In this document: in pieces, positions 17,884 through 28,405 of the stretch
Layout: each line of letters opens with the position of its first letter
Position numbering within the stretch: position 1 is the stretch's first letter
Assembly: GCA_007122315.1 (NCBI GenBank)
Contig: SKUB01000058.1
Span: 1-50,078 of the forward strand
Reading direction: 5' to 3'
Origin: Pseudomonadales bacterium
GTDB lineage: Bacteria > Pseudomonadota > Gammaproteobacteria > Pseudomonadales > Azotimanducaceae
DNA: 50,078 bases
Position numbers and translations under genes: made by a program
The notes under the pieces: generated by a model
What the model saw: only the letters and a program-made list of their open reading frames with translations
What the model was told of the DNA's origin: nothing
Database searches by the model: none

Positions 17884-18987
17884 TCAGGACGCATCCAGCC
17901 GCTGACTGAAAGCTTTGATCACAGCGTCCGTCATGGCGTCGGTTCCCACCAGCTGCACGCTTGCCGACTCACCCTGGGCGATGTCACGGGTGCGCAATCC
18001 GGCATCGAGCACATCGCTCACCGCACCTTCGAGTTCGTCTGCCAGCCGCGCCTGGGCGAACGTGTAGCGGAACATCATGGCTATCGACAGCAGCGTAGCC
18101 AGCGGATTCGCCAGATTCTTGCCGGCAATGTCAGGGGCGCTGCCGTGCACCGGTTCGTACATACCCTTGCTGTTCGCATCCAGGGCCGCCGACGGCAGCA
18201 TGCCGAGGGATCCGGTAAGCATGGCCGCCACATCCGACAGAATGTCCCCGAACATGTTGCCGGTCACGATGACGTCGAACTGCTTCGGCGCCCGCACCAG
18301 CTGCATGCCCGCGTTGTCCACGTACATGTGACTGAGTTCGATGTCGGGGAAGTTGCGGGCCTCCTCGTCGACGATCTCCCGCCACAGTGCCGTGACCTCG
18401 AGCACGTTCGCCTTGTCCACCGAGCACAGCCGTTTACCACGCGCTCCGGCGAGTTCGAAACCCAGACGGGCGATGCGGCGGATCTCCGACTCGGTATAGA
18501 CGTAGGTGTTGAAGCCGCGACGCTGACCAGACGCATCACGCTCGACACCTCGCGGCTCTCCGAAATAAATGCCGCCGGTGAGCTCCCGCAGAATGAGGAT
18601 GTCCAGCCCTGACACCAGCTCGGGCTTCAGGGAGGAGGCCGAAGCAAGCTGGGGAAACAGGATGGCCGGCCGCAGATTCGCGAACAGCTCCAGGTTGGAA
18701 CGCAGGCCCAGCAGCCCCCGTTCCGGACGCTGCGCCGTGGGCAGCGCGTCCCACTTCGGGCCACCCACCGCACCGAGCAACACCGCATCCGCCGCGCGGG
18801 CCAACTCCAGCGTCGTCGCCGGTAGCGGAGTCCCCTCGGCGTCGATGGCAGCGCCCCCCACGAGGGCGTGCTCCAGCTCCACCTCGAACCCATAGCGGTC
18901 GCGCGCTGCTTCGAGTACGCGCACGGCGTGCTGCATGATCTCGGGGCCGATGCCGTCGCCGGGGAGGATCAGGATCTTGCGTGTCAT
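17884..18987 (-). CDS. leuB: 3-isopropylmalate dehydrogenase LeuB
   Basis: NAD- and Mg-dependent oxidative decarboxylation of 3-isopropylmalate in leucine synthesis. The family blocks are [11 protein letters not shown] at the start, [22 protein letters not shown], the conserved Lys/Asp region [18 protein letters not shown], and the C-terminal [16 protein letters not shown]. The 367 residues are typical. It lies 66 bp after leuD and 31 bp before asd. Confidence 0.97.
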   Translation of the reverse strand: MTRKILILPGDGIGPEIMQHAVRVLEAARDRYGFEVELEHALVGGAAIDAEGTPLPATTLELARAADAVLLGAVGGPKWDALPTAQRPERGLLGLRSNLELFANLRPAILFPQLASASSLKPELVSGLDILILRELTGGIYFGEPRGVERDASGQRRGFNTYVYTESEIRRIARLGFELAGARGKRLCSVDKANVLEVTALWREIVDEEARNFPDIELSHMYVDNAGMQLVRAPKQFDVIVTGNMFGDILSDVAAMLTGSLGMLPSAALDANSKGMYEPVHGSAPDIAGKNLANPLATLLSIAMMFRYTFAQARLADELEGAVSDVLDAGLRTRDIAQGESASVQLVGTDAMTDAVIKAFSQRLDAS

Positions 18988-19053
18988 GAATCGCTCTCGC
19001 TGCGGTCACCGCCTCGAGTGGCGGTGATAGAAGGGGTGCTGCGCCGGCACGGC

Positions 19054-19701
19054 TCAGCGCATGGTGTCGAACAGCCAGGGACTGCGCGCTCGATGGCGAG
19101 CCTCGAACTCCGAGATCGCGTCTGCGTCCTTCAGCGTCACGCCGATGTCGTCGAGGCCCTCGAGCAGACAGTGCTTGCGGAAACTGTCGACGTCGAAGGC
19201 CACTTGCTCGCCAGAAGGCAGCGTCAGACGCTGCGCCGCCAGATCCACAGTCAGCTCCAGGCCCTTCTCAGACTCCGCGAGCCGGAACATTTTATTGATA
19301 GTTTCTTTATCTAAAACAATAGGTAACACACCATTTTTAAAGCAATTACTGAAAAATATGTCCGCATAGCTCGGTGCCAGCACCACGCGGAATCCATACT
19401 CCTCCAGTGCCCAGACGGCGTGCTCGCGGCTGGAGCCGCAACCAAAGTTGTCCTGGGCCAGGAGGATGCTCGCGCCCTGGTAGCGTGGCGAGTTCAGCAC
19501 GAAGTCCGGATTGATGCGGCGCTCGTTCGGCGTCTTGGAGGGATCGCCCTCATCCAGATAGCGCCAGCCATCGAACAGGTTGTCGCCGAATCCGGTCCGG
19601 CGAATGGACTTGAGAAACTGCTTCGGGATGATCTGATCCGTATCCACGTTGGCCCGATTCAGGGGCGCCACACGGCCGACGAATCGCTCGAATGCTTTCA
19701 T
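19054..19701 (-). CDS. leuD: 3-isopropylmalate dehydratase small subunit LeuD
   Basis: Swivel-domain subunit pairing with LeuC to isomerise 2- to 3-isopropylmalate. Family motifs: [26 protein letters not shown], and [16 protein letters not shown]. The 215 residues match the family. The frame is open to 20343, but the upstream part is leuC shadow; ATG 19701 overlaps the leuC stop by ATGA. Codons for about 24 residues (IFFSNCF to INKM, 19288-19359) are about 22% GC with TTA, ATA and AAT codons, unlike the rest of the gene. The protein stays intact and family-like across this island. Confidence 0.96.
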   Translation of the reverse strand: MKAFERFVGRVAPLNRANVDTDQIIPKQFLKSIRRTGFGDNLFDGWRYLDEGDPSKTPNERRINPDFVLNSPRYQGASILLAQDNFGCGSSREHAVWALEEYGFRVVLAPSYADIFFSNCFKNGVLPIVLDKETINKMFRLAESEKGLELTVDLAAQRLTLPSGEQVAFDVDSFRKHCLLEGLDDIGVTLKDADAISEFEARHRARSPWLFDTMR

Positions 19702-21137
19702 GCCGCACCTCCTGTCCCGCTGCCGACCATCTCCCGCACATCCGTGAAGTGACCGGCCACCGCCGCAGCAGCAGCCATGGCCGGACTCACGAGATGGGTC
19801 CGGCCACCATGCCCCTGTCGTCCTTCGAAGTTGCGGTTCGAGGTGGACGCACAGTGCTCGCCGGGACCGAGGCGGTCCGCGTTCATGGCCAGGCACATCG
19901 AACACCCGGGATCGCGCCACTCGAAGCCGGCGGCAAGAAAGATCTCGTGCAGCCCCTCCTCCTCCGCCTGCCGCTTCACGGGTCCGGAGCCCGGGACGAC
20001 CATCGCCTGCAGCACGCTGTTCGCCACCCGGCGGCCGCGCACGACGGCCGCCGCCGCCCGCAGATCCTCGATCCTGGAGTTGGTGCAGGATCCGATGAAG
20101 ACGCGATCCACGCCGATGTCCGAGATCGCCATGCCCGGCTCGAGCCCCATGTAGCGCAGGGCTGCTTCCCAGCCCTCCCGCTGTCCCGGTCGCGTCGCTG
20201 CGGACAGTTCCGGTACATGCCCGGAAATCCCGGCAACCATCTCCGGAGAGGTTCCCCAGCTCACCTGCGGCTCCAGCGTCGAAGCGTCGATAACCACCTC
20301 TGCATCGAAGATGGCATCCGCGTCGCTGACCAGGTCCCGCCACTGCGCCTCGGCCCGCTCGAACATCTCTCCGCGCGGGGCATACGGTCGCCCCCGGACG
20401 TAGTCGGCGGTGGTGTCATCGAACGCCACCATGCCCGCGCGGGCACCGGCCTCGATGGACATGTTGCACAGGGTCATGCGCCCCTCCAGGCTCAGGGCCT
20501 GCACTGCTTCACCGGCAAACTCCAACGTATAGCCGGTCCCACCGGCGGTGCCGATGCGGCCGATGATCGCCAGCGCCAGATCCTTCGCCGTCACGCCCTC
20601 GGGCAGCCGCCCGCGAGTCATGATGCGCATGTTCTTCGCCTTGCGCTGGATCAGGCACTGGCTGGCCAGGACGTGTTCGACCTCGGAGGTGCCGATGCCG
20701 TGGGCAAGAGCCGCCAAGGCGCCGTGGGTGGAGGTGTGAGAGTCGCCGCAGACCACCGTCATGCCCGGCAGCGTCGCGCCCTGTTCGGGTCCGACCACAT
20801 GGACGATGCCCTGCCGCGCATCGAGGATCGGAAACTCGAGGATGCCGAAAGCCTCACAGTTGTCGTCCAGCGTCTGCACCTGGATGCGGGAAATGGGATC
20901 CGTGATCCCGGCGATGCCTTCGGACCGCTTCTGCGTAGGCACGTTGTGGTCCGGCGTCGCGATGTTCGCATCCACCCGCCAGGGGCGGCGCCCCGCCAGG
21001 CGCAGGCCTTCGAACGCCTGCGGCGAGGTCACCTCGTGCAGCAGGTGGCGATCGATGTAGATCAGCGCGGTACCGTCGTCTCGCTGCTTGACGAGATGCG
21101 CATCCCAGAGCTTGTCGTAGAGTGTCCTGCCGGCCAT
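19698..21137 (-). CDS. leuC: 3-isopropylmalate dehydratase large subunit LeuC
   Basis: Aconitase-family [4Fe-4S] subunit of isopropylmalate isomerase. Cluster cysteines are in GSCTNSR and in the CSMCLAMN motif near the C terminus. [13 protein letters not shown] and the N-terminal [14 protein letters not shown] are also visible. The open frame starts at 21179, but ATG 21137 has GGAGG 6 nt before it and matches family N termini ([14 protein letters not shown]), giving 479 residues. First gene of leuC-leuD-leuB-asd; coupled to leuD by a 4-bp overlap. Confidence 0.97.
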   Translation of the reverse strand: MAGRTLYDKLWDAHLVKQRDDGTALIYIDRHLLHEVTSPQAFEGLRLAGRRPWRVDANIATPDHNVPTQKRSEGIAGITDPISRIQVQTLDDNCEAFGILEFPILDARQGIVHVVGPEQGATLPGMTVVCGDSHTSTHGALAALAHGIGTSEVEHVLASQCLIQRKAKNMRIMTRGRLPEGVTAKDLALAIIGRIGTAGGTGYTLEFAGEAVQALSLEGRMTLCNMSIEAGARAGMVAFDDTTADYVRGRPYAPRGEMFERAEAQWRDLVSDADAIFDAEVVIDASTLEPQVSWGTSPEMVAGISGHVPELSAATRPGQREGWEAALRYMGLEPGMAISDIGVDRVFIGSCTNSRIEDLRAAAAVVRGRRVANSVLQAMVVPGSGPVKRQAEEEGLHEIFLAAGFEWRDPGCSMCLAMNADRLGPGEHCASTSNRNFEGRQGHGGRTHLVSPAMAAAAAVAGHFTDVREMVGSGTGGAA

Positions 21138-21218
21138 GAGCAGCCTCCGTGGGGCGCGGGCTTGCCGCGCTGCGGGCATCAGCGCCGATGCCCGCGGTTT
21201 TCGAAGTGGCGAGGCGGC

Positions 21219-21247
21219 ATCCTATGCCTCTGTCGTGAATGAGACAA
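21219..21247 (-). promoter_or_regulatory. Candidate sigma-70 promoter of leuCDB-asd
   Basis: On the minus strand TTGTCT (21242-21247) and TAGGAT (21219-21224) are separated by exactly 17 bp. Transcription would start near 21212, about 75 nt before the chosen leuC ATG. The -35 box overlaps the inverted repeat proposed as a LysR-type site. Confidence 0.5.
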
Positions 21248-21262
21248 ATTCATTATTCTCAT
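21239..21262. promoter_or_regulatory. Candidate LysR-type operator between leuC and the divergent regulator
   Basis: ATGAGA (21239-21244) and TCTCAT (21257-21262) form a perfect 6-bp dyad around a 12-bp AT-rich centre. It lies in the 150-bp divergent region, over the leuC -35 box and 26 bp before the regulator ATG. This is the expected place for an LTTR autoregulatory and activation site. Confidence 0.5.
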
Positions 21263-21287
21263 CCTTTGAATACTTTGGGCGCATACT

Positions 21288-22169
21288 ATGGACACGCCTG
21301 ATCTCACGGCCTTCGTGCAGGTGGCAGAGGCGCGTTCCTTCTCCATCGCAGCCACTGCCCTGCACCTGACCCAGTCCGCCGTCAGCCGCCGCATCGCGGC
21401 CCTCGAACGCGAACTTGGGACCCGCCTGTTCGACCGGGTGGGTCGCTCGGTCACGCTGACCGAGGCGGGCGCCACCCTGCTGCCCCGGGCCCGGCGCATC
21501 CTGCGGGAGATCGACGACAGCCGCATTCTGCTGCGCAACCTGAGCGGCGACGTAGGCGGCAGCCTGTTGCTCGGCACCAGTCACCACATCGGTCTGCATC
21601 GCCTGCCGGGCGTCCTGCGTGCCTTCAGCGATCGCCATCCGGAGGTGGCACTCGAGCTTCAGTTCCTCGACTCGGAAGCGGCTCACGACCTGCTGCTGCA
21701 GGGCCAGATCGAACTGGCGGTGGTCACCCTGCCGCCTGCGACCCTGCCACCGCTGGCGAGCCGGACCATCTGGAGTGATCCCTTGGTCTTTGCCGTCGCG
21801 CCGGACCATCCGTTGGCACAGCAGCCGCGACCCGAGCTCGCGGAGCTCGGTGCCCATCGTGCGGTGCTGCCGGGAAGCGGCACCTACACGGGACGCATCG
21901 TCACCGCCATGTTCGCGTCAGCGGGCATCGATCTCGATGCCACCATGTCGACCAATTACCTGGAGACGATCCGCATGATGGCGGGCATCGGCCTGGGTTG
22001 GACGGTGCTGCCGGCGACCATGCTCGATGAGCGGCTCGTGCGCATCGAACCGCGTGGCGCGCCCGCCATGGAGCGGCAGCTGGGGTGGCTGCGGCATCCG
22101 AATCGCACCGCCTCCAACGCGGCCAGCGCGTTCCTGGAAATCCTCGAAGCCCACGCCGATCAGCCCTGA
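21288..22169 (+). CDS. LysR-family transcriptional regulator, divergent from leuC
   Basis: The N-terminal winged helix-turn-helix (about 1-62: FVQVAEARSFSIAATALHLTQSAVSRRIAALERELGTRLFDR) is typical LTTR, followed by a linker helix and a LysR substrate-binding domain (about 90-290). The 293 residues match the family. No clear ribosome site precedes the ATG, so a slightly different start or leaderless message is possible. Because it is divergent from leuCDB-asd and shares a dyad with it, it probably controls leucine genes, but the inducer is unknown. Confidence 0.92.
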   Translation: MDTPDLTAFVQVAEARSFSIAATALHLTQSAVSRRIAALERELGTRLFDRVGRSVTLTEAGATLLPRARRILREIDDSRILLRNLSGDVGGSLLLGTSHHIGLHRLPGVLRAFSDRHPEVALELQFLDSEAAHDLLLQGQIELAVVTLPPATLPPLASRTIWSDPLVFAVAPDHPLAQQPRPELAELGAHRAVLPGSGTYTGRIVTAMFASAGIDLDATMSTNYLETIRMMAGIGLGWTVLPATMLDERLVRIEPRGAPAMERQLGWLRHPNRTASNAASAFLEILEAHADQP

Positions 22170-22229
22170 CGGCCCGCGGCGACAACGCTTCGTAACTGGC
22201 CCAGTCAGCGATCGCTGCGTCGCCTGCAG

Positions 22230-22269
22230 GCTCCCACAACCCTTTGCCCGGGCGCGGCTCTGTGGGAGC
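22230..22269. repeat. REP-like inverted repeat (GCTCCCACA ... TGTGGGAGC)
   Basis: Nine-bp perfect arms, GCTCCCACA (22230-22238) and TGTGGGAGC (22261-22269), surround a GC-rich centre in the 160-bp space between the convergent LysR gene and aroC. The TGTGGGAGC half resembles the core of extragenic palindromes common in Pseudomonas-like genomes. It could also act as a two-way terminator. Confidence 0.5.
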
Positions 22270-22329
22270 GCTCAGGCCGCGCGCAGCGCGGACGGGCCGA
22301 GCTTTTCAGCGAGGCGTTTGCATTCTGGA

Positions 22330-23412
22330 TCAGTCTTCCGTGCGCGGGGCCCGGTTCGGGTTCTGGGCGCGGTGCCGCAGCAGATGATCCATCAGCACCA
22401 GCGCCACCATGGCTTCGGCAATCGGGGTGGCCCGGATCCCGACGCAGGGGTCATGACGGCCAGTCGTCACCACCTCCACCTCGTTGCCATCGGAATCGAT
22501 GCTGCGCCCCGGTACCCGCACGCTGGACGTCGGTTTCAAGGCGATGCTCGCCACCACATCCTGACCGGAACTGATCCCGCCGAGCGTGCCGCCGGCACGA
22601 TTGGACAGGAACCCGCTTGCGTTCATCTCGTCGCGATGCTCGCTACCACGCTGCTCCACCACCGCCACGCCGTCTCCGATCTCTACCGCCCGCACCGCGT
22701 TGATGCCCATCAGGGCGTGGGCAAGATCCGCATCGAGCTTGTCGAACACCGGTTCACCGAGTCCTACCGGTACGCCGCTGGCCACCACGGTCACGCGCGC
22801 ACCAATGGAATCGCCATCGCGACGCAACGCGTCGATGGCGGCTTCGAGCTGGGGCAGGCTATCCGGATCCGGCCAGAAGAACGGGTTTTCGGCAACGGCG
22901 CTCCAGTCATGACGCGCAGGACGATACTCACCCATCTGGGCCAGGAATCCCCGTACGTCGACTCCGCAACGCAGCTTCAGATAGCGCCGCGCAATGGCTG
23001 CGGCGGCTACCCGGGCCGCGGTCTCCCGTGCGGACGCCCGGCCACCGCCGCGATAATCACGGATGCCGTATTTGCGATCGTAGGTGAAGTCGGCGTGGGC
23101 AGGTCGAAACTGGCGTGCGATGTCGCTGTAATCCCGCGAGCGCTGATCCGTGTTTTCGATCAACAGCCCGATGGGTGTTCCGGTCGTGCGTCCCTCGAAC
23201 ACCCCTGAAAGGATCCGGACCTGATCCGGCTCCCGCCGCTGGGTGGTGTACTTCGACGTGCCCGGGCGGCGCCGATCCAGGTCCTGCTGGATATCCGCTT
23301 CGGTCAGCGGCAGTCCTGGCGGACAGCCGTCGACAATACAGCCCAATGCTGGACCGTGGCTCTCGCCGAACGTGGTCACCGTAAACAGGCGCCCGAAGCT
23401 GTTGCCGGACAT
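22330..23412 (-). CDS. aroC: Chorismate synthase AroC
   Basis: Converts EPSP to chorismate using reduced FMN; last step of the shikimate pathway. Conserved blocks: GESHG(P)[50 protein letters not shown]-type helix, and the C-terminal [20 protein letters not shown] 23412 is chosen (GGAA six nt before it) over an in-frame TTG at 23418, giving 360 residues. It is 58 bp downstream of prmB, the usual prmB-aroC order. Confidence 0.97.
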   Translation of the reverse strand: MSGNSFGRLFTVTTFGESHGPALGCIVDGCPPGLPLTEADIQQDLDRRRPGTSKYTTQRREPDQVRILSGVFEGRTTGTPIGLLIENTDQRSRDYSDIARQFRPAHADFTYDRKYGIRDYRGGGRASARETAARVAAAAIARRYLKLRCGVDVRGFLAQMGEYRPARHDWSAVAENPFFWPDPDSLPQLEAAIDALRRDGDSIGARVTVVASGVPVGLGEPVFDKLDADLAHALMGINAVRAVEIGDGVAVVEQRGSEHRDEMNASGFLSNRAGGTLGGISSGQDVVASIALKPTSSVRVPGRSIDSDGNEVEVVTTGRHDPCVGIRATPIAEAMVALVLMDHLLRHRAQNPNRAPRTED

Positions 23413-23470
23413 GAGCAATTCCAGTAGCGGTGGGATGCGGCCGCGATCATAGCGCAGGCTCGCCCGGTGA

Positions 23471-24406
23471 TCAGCCTGTCAGTCCGTCCCCGTTCGCCAA
23501 GCTCTCCAAAGCAGCCCGCTCGATGAGGCCCACACCGAACCCACCTGCCGGGAGCTCCGGCCAGATCCATTCCAGCTCCGGCCAGCGATCGAGCAGCGCG
23601 GGCGCGGAGTTCCCCACCTCCAGGACCAGCAGACCATCGTCAGCGAGGTGCGTCGCCGCGCCGCCCAGCAGGCGATGAACCAGTTCCAGGCCATCGCGGC
23701 CACCGCCGGCCAGCGCCGAGTGAGGCTCATGAAGAAATTCCGCCGGCATGGCGGCCAGGTCACCCGGATCCACGTACGGCGGATTGCACAGGATCAGATC
23801 GAAGCGTTCTGAGCTGCAGCCGGAGAACAGGTCCGACTGCCGGATCTCGACCCGATCCTCGAGTCCATGCCCACGGACGTTGCGGCGCGCCACTTCCAGA
23901 GCGTCCGGAGACACGTCAACGAGCAGCACCTCCGCTTCCGGGAACACCGTAGCGGCGAGAATGCCGATACAGCCGCTGCCTGTACCGAGGTCGAGAATGC
24001 GGCGCGGCCAACGCTCGCCCAGCCAGGGCTGCAGACCATCCTGCAGCAGTTCGGCCATGGGGGAACGGGGGATCAGCACTCTGGAGTCGACTTCGAACAA
24101 GAGGCCGCCGAAATGGGCCAGGCCCGTTAGATACGGCACGGGAATGCGTTCTTCCACCCGCCTGCGCACGCACTCGGCCAGGAGAGCACACTCCGCGGCC
24201 GTGAGATGCGCGCCGAGCAGCGCGTCAGCCCGATCCTCCGGAATTCGGAGCCAGCCCAGCACCAGCGCGACCGCCTCGTCCCAGGCGTCCGTAGTGCCAT
24301 GGCCGTAGTGCAGTTCGGCGCGGGCAAAGGTCGTCGTCGCATGGCGAATCCAGTCGCCGACAGTGATCAGCTCCGGAGGCGGCGTGCCGTGACCCGAGCC
24401 CGCCAT
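23471..24406 (-). CDS. prmB: 50S ribosomal protein L3 N5-glutamine methyltransferase PrmB
   Basis: SAM-dependent methylation of a glutamine in ribosomal protein L3. The SAM site is [13 protein letters not shown] (about 138-150) and the glutamine-methyltransferase signature is NPPYV (208-212). The N-terminal helical domain begins at [15 protein letters not shown]. Upstream and downstream context (aroC) favours PrmB over the close paralogue PrmC, which normally follows prfA. At 311 residues the length is normal. Separated from the DUF4892 gene by 2 bp. Confidence 0.93.
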   Translation of the reverse strand: MAGSGHGTPPPELITVGDWIRHATTTFARAELHYGHGTTDAWDEAVALVLGWLRIPEDRADALLGAHLTAAECALLAECVRRRVEERIPVPYLTGLAHFGGLLFEVDSRVLIPRSPMAELLQDGLQPWLGERWPRRILDLGTGSGCIGILAATVFPEAEVLLVDVSPDALEVARRNVRGHGLEDRVEIRQSDLFSGCSSERFDLILCNPPYVDPGDLAAMPAEFLHEPHSALAGGGRDGLELVHRLLGGAATHLADDGLLVLEVGNSAPALLDRWPELEWIWPELPAGGFGVGLIERAALESLANGDGLTG

Positions 24407-24408
24407 GC

Positions 24409-25338
24409 TCAGGACGGGGGCTGCTGAACCACGAGCTGCACCAGCACACCTTCATCCCGCAGCACCCCGGGGATCAGCGCCCCGACACCCAGGCCCGAGA
24501 TGGTGCGCTCCGGTAGACGTTCCGCCAGCGCCGCAGCGAGCTGCTGCGCGCGCCGCTCCGAGGCCTCAAGCGTTGATGCGGAACCGCGACCGGCGTCGCG
24601 AAGGTGCACGACGAACCACCACTCAGCGTCTGCCGGGAGGCGCTCCGACGCTTCGGTCAGCGCGTCGAGCAGCGTCGCGAATTCAGGGCCGGGTTCGCCG
24701 TCAGCGGTGAAATCCACGGACAGGCGGGCAACGCCGGTGGCGAGCAGTGCATCCGCCAGCATCTCAGGGTCCGTCTCGGTCACCTCGCCGGGATCGAGCA
24801 GAATGTCCTCCAGGTGCGCCATGATCTCGCGGGTCCCGCGTTGAACCACGTAGAGCATGGTGAGGACGGGGCCTTCCGGCGTCGCCCGAGGCACCGCCAC
24901 ATAGAACTGGCTGCCATCCGCACCGTAGAGGTCAGCCACTTCGAAATGCCGATGCGCCCAGTACGTGCTCGGCCCACAATCCCGGCTCTGGCACTCGTAC
25001 CACGCGTCCCCTGGCAACTGGCTTCGCAGGTGTTCGAAGACGGCCTCGGACGTCACGCCCCTGGCATGGCGCCAGGTAATGCTGCGCCGCTTACCCTCGA
25101 CCTGACGCGACGTTCGCGGCTGCATGAAGCCGTCGACCCGGGCAATCCGGTCCACCGGTATCGAGTGACTGCGACTGGTGTCGCTGGCAAATTCATAGGC
25201 AACCTGGGCACCTGGGAACGCTTCGATTCGTGCCCCCGCCGCTGCCTGCACCGACGCGGCCAGGCCCAGGGCAGGAATCAGAATCGCGATTCGAAGCAGC
25301 ATTGTTCTCAGCGCCAGGGCGTACTTCACAGTCGTCAT
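24409..25338 (-). CDS. DUF4892 domain exported protein
   Basis: Exported protein of unknown role, 309 residues. A signal peptide ends around residue 33 (ASVQA-AAG). The mature part resembles DUF4892 proteins of Pseudomonas: an AHRHFEVADLYGADGSQFYVAV segment about residue 128, and a C-terminal alpha/beta segment (ASERRAQQLAAALAERL) similar in style to OmpA-like domains. The start overlaps the gpsA stop by 4 bp, so it is coupled to gpsA. Not recognised beyond the domain family. Confidence 0.75.
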   Translation of the reverse strand: MTTVKYALALRTMLLRIAILIPALGLAASVQAAAGARIEAFPGAQVAYEFASDTSRSHSIPVDRIARVDGFMQPRTSRQVEGKRRSITWRHARGVTSEAVFEHLRSQLPGDAWYECQSRDCGPSTYWAHRHFEVADLYGADGSQFYVAVPRATPEGPVLTMLYVVQRGTREIMAHLEDILLDPGEVTETDPEMLADALLATGVARLSVDFTADGEPGPEFATLLDALTEASERLPADAEWWFVVHLRDAGRGSASTLEASERRAQQLAAALAERLPERTISGLGVGALIPGVLRDEGVLVQLVVQQPPS

Positions 25339-26402
25339 TTCAAACTTTCCTCGTTGCTGCCCGCTGTCGATGCCACGAACTCCACATCGTCTCGTTGCTC
25401 GGCGAGCATCAACCTCACCAACACTTCCGCGAGCGCACGCCCCTCGAACAGGATTTCATGCAGGCCCTGAACGATGGGCATACTGACGCCGAGCGCCCGT
25501 GCCCGGGCATGCACCACGGCGATCGTGTTCACACCTTCCGCCAGTTTACCGACTTCCTCCTGTGCCTGGTCCAGCGTCGCACCCTGCCCCACCGCATAGC
25601 CAAGCTGGTGATTGCGGGACAGGGGTGAGGAACACGTCACCATCAGATCGCCCACGCCCGCGAGACCGAGAAACGTCATCGGATCAGCTCCCTGCTTGAC
25701 CGCGAAGCGACTCATCTCACCTAATCCGCGTGTAATGAGCATGGCCCGCGTGTTCTGACCGGCACCGAGTGCCGCTGCCATGCCCGAGGCAATGGCATAG
25801 ACGTTCTTGAGGGCTCCGGCGAGCTCGACGCCGTAGCGGTCAGGGTTGGAGTAGACCCGGAACGAGCGGGAGTGAAGACTGTCCTGGACCCTGTCGCGCA
25901 GTTCCGCGTCGGTACTCGCAACCACCGTCCCGGTGTAGTCACCCCGTGCAATCTCCTCCGCCAGATTGGGACCGGAGAGCACCCCGATCCGGACCTGCGG
26001 ACAGCATTCCTCGACGATCTCGCTCATGAGTTGGAAGTGGCCGCCGTCGCCTCCTCCACCTTCGATGCCCTTTGTCGTGCTCACGATGAGGGCATCGGAG
26101 CGGACGTGCCGTGCCATGTCCTCTGCCACGCTGCGGAAAGAGGCACTTGGCACGGACAGAAACACCATATCCGCTGTGCCCACCGCCACCTCGAGGTCTG
26201 CGGTGGGTTCGACCCGGGCATGGATCGGATAGCCCGGAAGATAGCGGCGATTTTCACGCCAGCGGGCCGTATCCTCGACCTGCTCGGGATCCCGCATCCA
26301 CAGCAGCACCCGATGTCCACGGGCCGCGATGATGTTTGCTATCACTGTGCCGAAGTTACCACCTCCGAGCACCGCAACCGCTTCGGTCCGGCGATCTGCC
26401 AT
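25335..26402 (-). CDS. gpsA: Glycerol-3-phosphate dehydrogenase (NAD(P)+) GpsA
   Basis: Reduces dihydroxyacetone phosphate to sn-glycerol-3-phosphate for phospholipid synthesis. N-terminal VAVLGGGNFGT dinucleotide fold, STTKGIE, GPNLAEEIA, the catalytic Lys in GALKNVYAIASG, and LAGVGDLMVTCSS are all visible. The 355 residues are slightly longer than E. coli (339). GAGGGG stands 5 nt before the ATG. Follows htpG by 41 bp. Confidence 0.96.
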   Translation of the reverse strand: MADRRTEAVAVLGGGNFGTVIANIIAARGHRVLLWMRDPEQVEDTARWRENRRYLPGYPIHARVEPTADLEVAVGTADMVFLSVPSASFRSVAEDMARHVRSDALIVSTTKGIEGGGGDGGHFQLMSEIVEECCPQVRIGVLSGPNLAEEIARGDYTGTVVASTDAELRDRVQDSLHSRSFRVYSNPDRYGVELAGALKNVYAIASGMAAALGAGQNTRAMLITRGLGEMSRFAVKQGADPMTFLGLAGVGDLMVTCSSPLSRNHQLGYAVGQGATLDQAQEEVGKLAEGVNTIAVVHARARALGVSMPIVQGLHEILFEGRALAEVLVRLMLAEQRDDVEFVASTAGSNEESLK

Positions 26403-26443
26403 GCCATCCCCTCATGGGTCGAACCCCTCGGGGTCAGACCTGG

Positions 26444-28369
26444 TCAGTCGAGTTCAGCGAGCAGCCGGTTGATCCGACGCACGTAGGCGGCAGGGTCGGT
26501 GAGCGGATCTCCTTCCGCCAGCGTCGCCTGATCGAACAGCACTTCTGCCAGATCGGCCGCACGCTCCTCATCTTCGCTGTTGGCGAGTCGCCGTACCAGC
26601 GGATGCTGAACATTGATTTCGAGAATCGGTTTGCTCTCCGGAAGCTCCTGCCCTGCAGCCTGCAACAGTCGGCGCATCTGCGCACCCATCTCATGCTCTG
26701 GCACGATCAGACATGCGGGCGAGTCCGTAAGGCGCTGAGACGGGCGCACTTGTGCCACTCGCTCTCCGAGCACCTTGCGCACGCGCTCGACGACACTATC
26801 GCTCGCAGGATCTTCGCTGTCCTCGGCGTCATCCTTCGATTCGTCATTGATACCCAGCGCCTTGAGATCAAGATCGCCGCGACTGACATCGCGCAGCGGT
26901 TTGCCCTCGAACTCGCCGAGCTGTGTCATCAGCCACTCGTCGATGCGGTCCGTCAGCAGCAGCACCTCGACGCCATGTTTGCGGAACACTTCCAGATGAG
27001 GCGAGCCCTTGGCGGCGGCAAAACCTTCGCCGGTCACGTAGTACACGTGCTTCTGCTCGGGCTTCATCCGGGCGACGTAATCCGCAAGACCGTGCTTCTG
27101 CTCCGGCGCGTCGTCGTGGGTGGTCGCGAAACGCAGCAGGCGGGCGACGCGATCCCGATTGGAGAAGTCCTCTGCAGGCCCTTCCTTCAATACTCGACCG
27201 AACTCCTGCCAGACCTTGGAGTAATCATCAGGTTGTTCCCTGGCCAGTTTCTCGAGCATATCCAGGACCCGTTTGGTCAGTCCTGAGCGAATGCTGTCCA
27301 CGCGTTCATCCTGCTGCAGCAGCTCACGGGACACGTTCAGAGGCAGGTCAGAAGAATCGATCACTCCGCGAATGAAGCGCAGGTACAGCGGCAGGAACTG
27401 CTCTGCGTTGTCGAGAATGAATACCCGGCGCACGTACAACTTGAGGCCACGCGGCGACTCGCGATCGTAGAGATCAAATGGTGCCCGCTGCGGCAGGTAG
27501 AGCAGGCTGCTGTATTCGAGCTTGCCCTCGACCTTGTTGTGGCTCCAAGTCAGCGGATCCTCGAAGTCATGCGCAACGTGATGGTAGAACTCCCGGTACT
27601 CATCGTCGCTGATGTCGTTCCGCGGCCTTGTCCACAGCGCTTTGGCAGCATTGACCGTCTCCCAGGGATCGGCATCTGCGCCCTCCTCGTCACCGTCATC
27701 CTTTTCCCGCTCGAGCTGCACCGGGATCGCGATGTGGTCAGCGTATTTCTTGATCACGCTGCGAAGGCGGAAGGGTTCGAGAAACTCGTCCGCGTCCTCC
27801 TTCAGATGCAGTGTGACCGTGGTACCGCGGGGCTCACGCTCACAGGGCTCGATGTCGTACGCGTCTTCGCCCGTGGAGGACCAAAGCCAGCCCTGCCCCG
27901 GGGGATCGCCTGCCCGCCGCGTTTCCACCGTGACCCGGTCGGCGACGATGAACGACGAGTAGAAGCCGACGCCGAACTGACCGATGAGCTGCGCATCCCT
28001 GGCCTTGTCTCCGGTGAGTTGCTCGAGGAAACGAGCCGTTCCGGAGCGGGCAATGGTGCCGAGGTTCTCGATCATCTCCTCGCGGTTCATGCCGATGCCG
28101 TTGTCGCTGATGCGCACTTCACGGGCGTCCCGGTCCACCTCCAGGCGGATCCGGCAATCGGGATCGTCTTCCAGCCATTCAGGGTGCTCCAGGGCGACGA
28201 ACCGAAGCTTGTCGGCCGCATCGGAGGCATTGGAGATGAGCTCCCGGAGGAACACCTCCCGACTCGAATACAGGGAGTGGATCATCAGCTTCAGCAGCTG
28301 ACGGGCTTCGGCTTCGAACCCTCGGGTTTCGCGGGCTGAAGTACGTGAAGATGAGGATTCTGCGGTCAT
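26444..28369 (-). CDS. htpG: Molecular chaperone HtpG (bacterial Hsp90)
   Basis: ATP-dependent Hsp90 chaperone, cytosolic dimer. The GHKL ATPase domain is N-terminal ([14 protein letters not shown], then the [21 protein letters not shown] loop and GQFGVGFYS). The middle domain contains the catalytic-Arg region ([13 protein letters not shown]), and the C-terminal dimerisation domain ends the protein. ATG 28369 gives 641 residues, near the usual 630; the longer frame to 28417 lacks family similarity and lies over the promoter. Preceded by a canonical sigma-32 promoter. Confidence 0.97.
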   Translation of the reverse strand: MTAESSSSRTSARETRGFEAEARQLLKLMIHSLYSSREVFLRELISNASDAADKLRFVALEHPEWLEDDPDCRIRLEVDRDAREVRISDNGIGMNREEMIENLGTIARSGTARFLEQLTGDKARDAQLIGQFGVGFYSSFIVADRVTVETRRAGDPPGQGWLWSSTGEDAYDIEPCEREPRGTTVTLHLKEDADEFLEPFRLRSVIKKYADHIAIPVQLEREKDDGDEEGADADPWETVNAAKALWTRPRNDISDDEYREFYHHVAHDFEDPLTWSHNKVEGKLEYSSLLYLPQRAPFDLYDRESPRGLKLYVRRVFILDNAEQFLPLYLRFIRGVIDSSDLPLNVSRELLQQDERVDSIRSGLTKRVLDMLEKLAREQPDDYSKVWQEFGRVLKEGPAEDFSNRDRVARLLRFATTHDDAPEQKHGLADYVARMKPEQKHVYYVTGEGFAAAKGSPHLEVFRKHGVEVLLLTDRIDEWLMTQLGEFEGKPLRDVSRGDLDLKALGINDESKDDAEDSEDPASDSVVERVRKVLGERVAQVRPSQRLTDSPACLIVPEHEMGAQMRRLLQAAGQELPESKPILEINVQHPLVRRLANSEDEERAADLAEVLFDQATLAEGDPLTDPAAYVRRINRLLAELD

Positions 28370-28405
28370 CGATGGCTGCTCCCAGGTCCGGCGTACGTCG
28401 TTGCG

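Noticed and set aside
19054-20343. 429-codon frame read as a fusion upstream of LeuD
   Set aside because: The first 214 codons are the wrong frame of leuC; LeuD begins at 19701.
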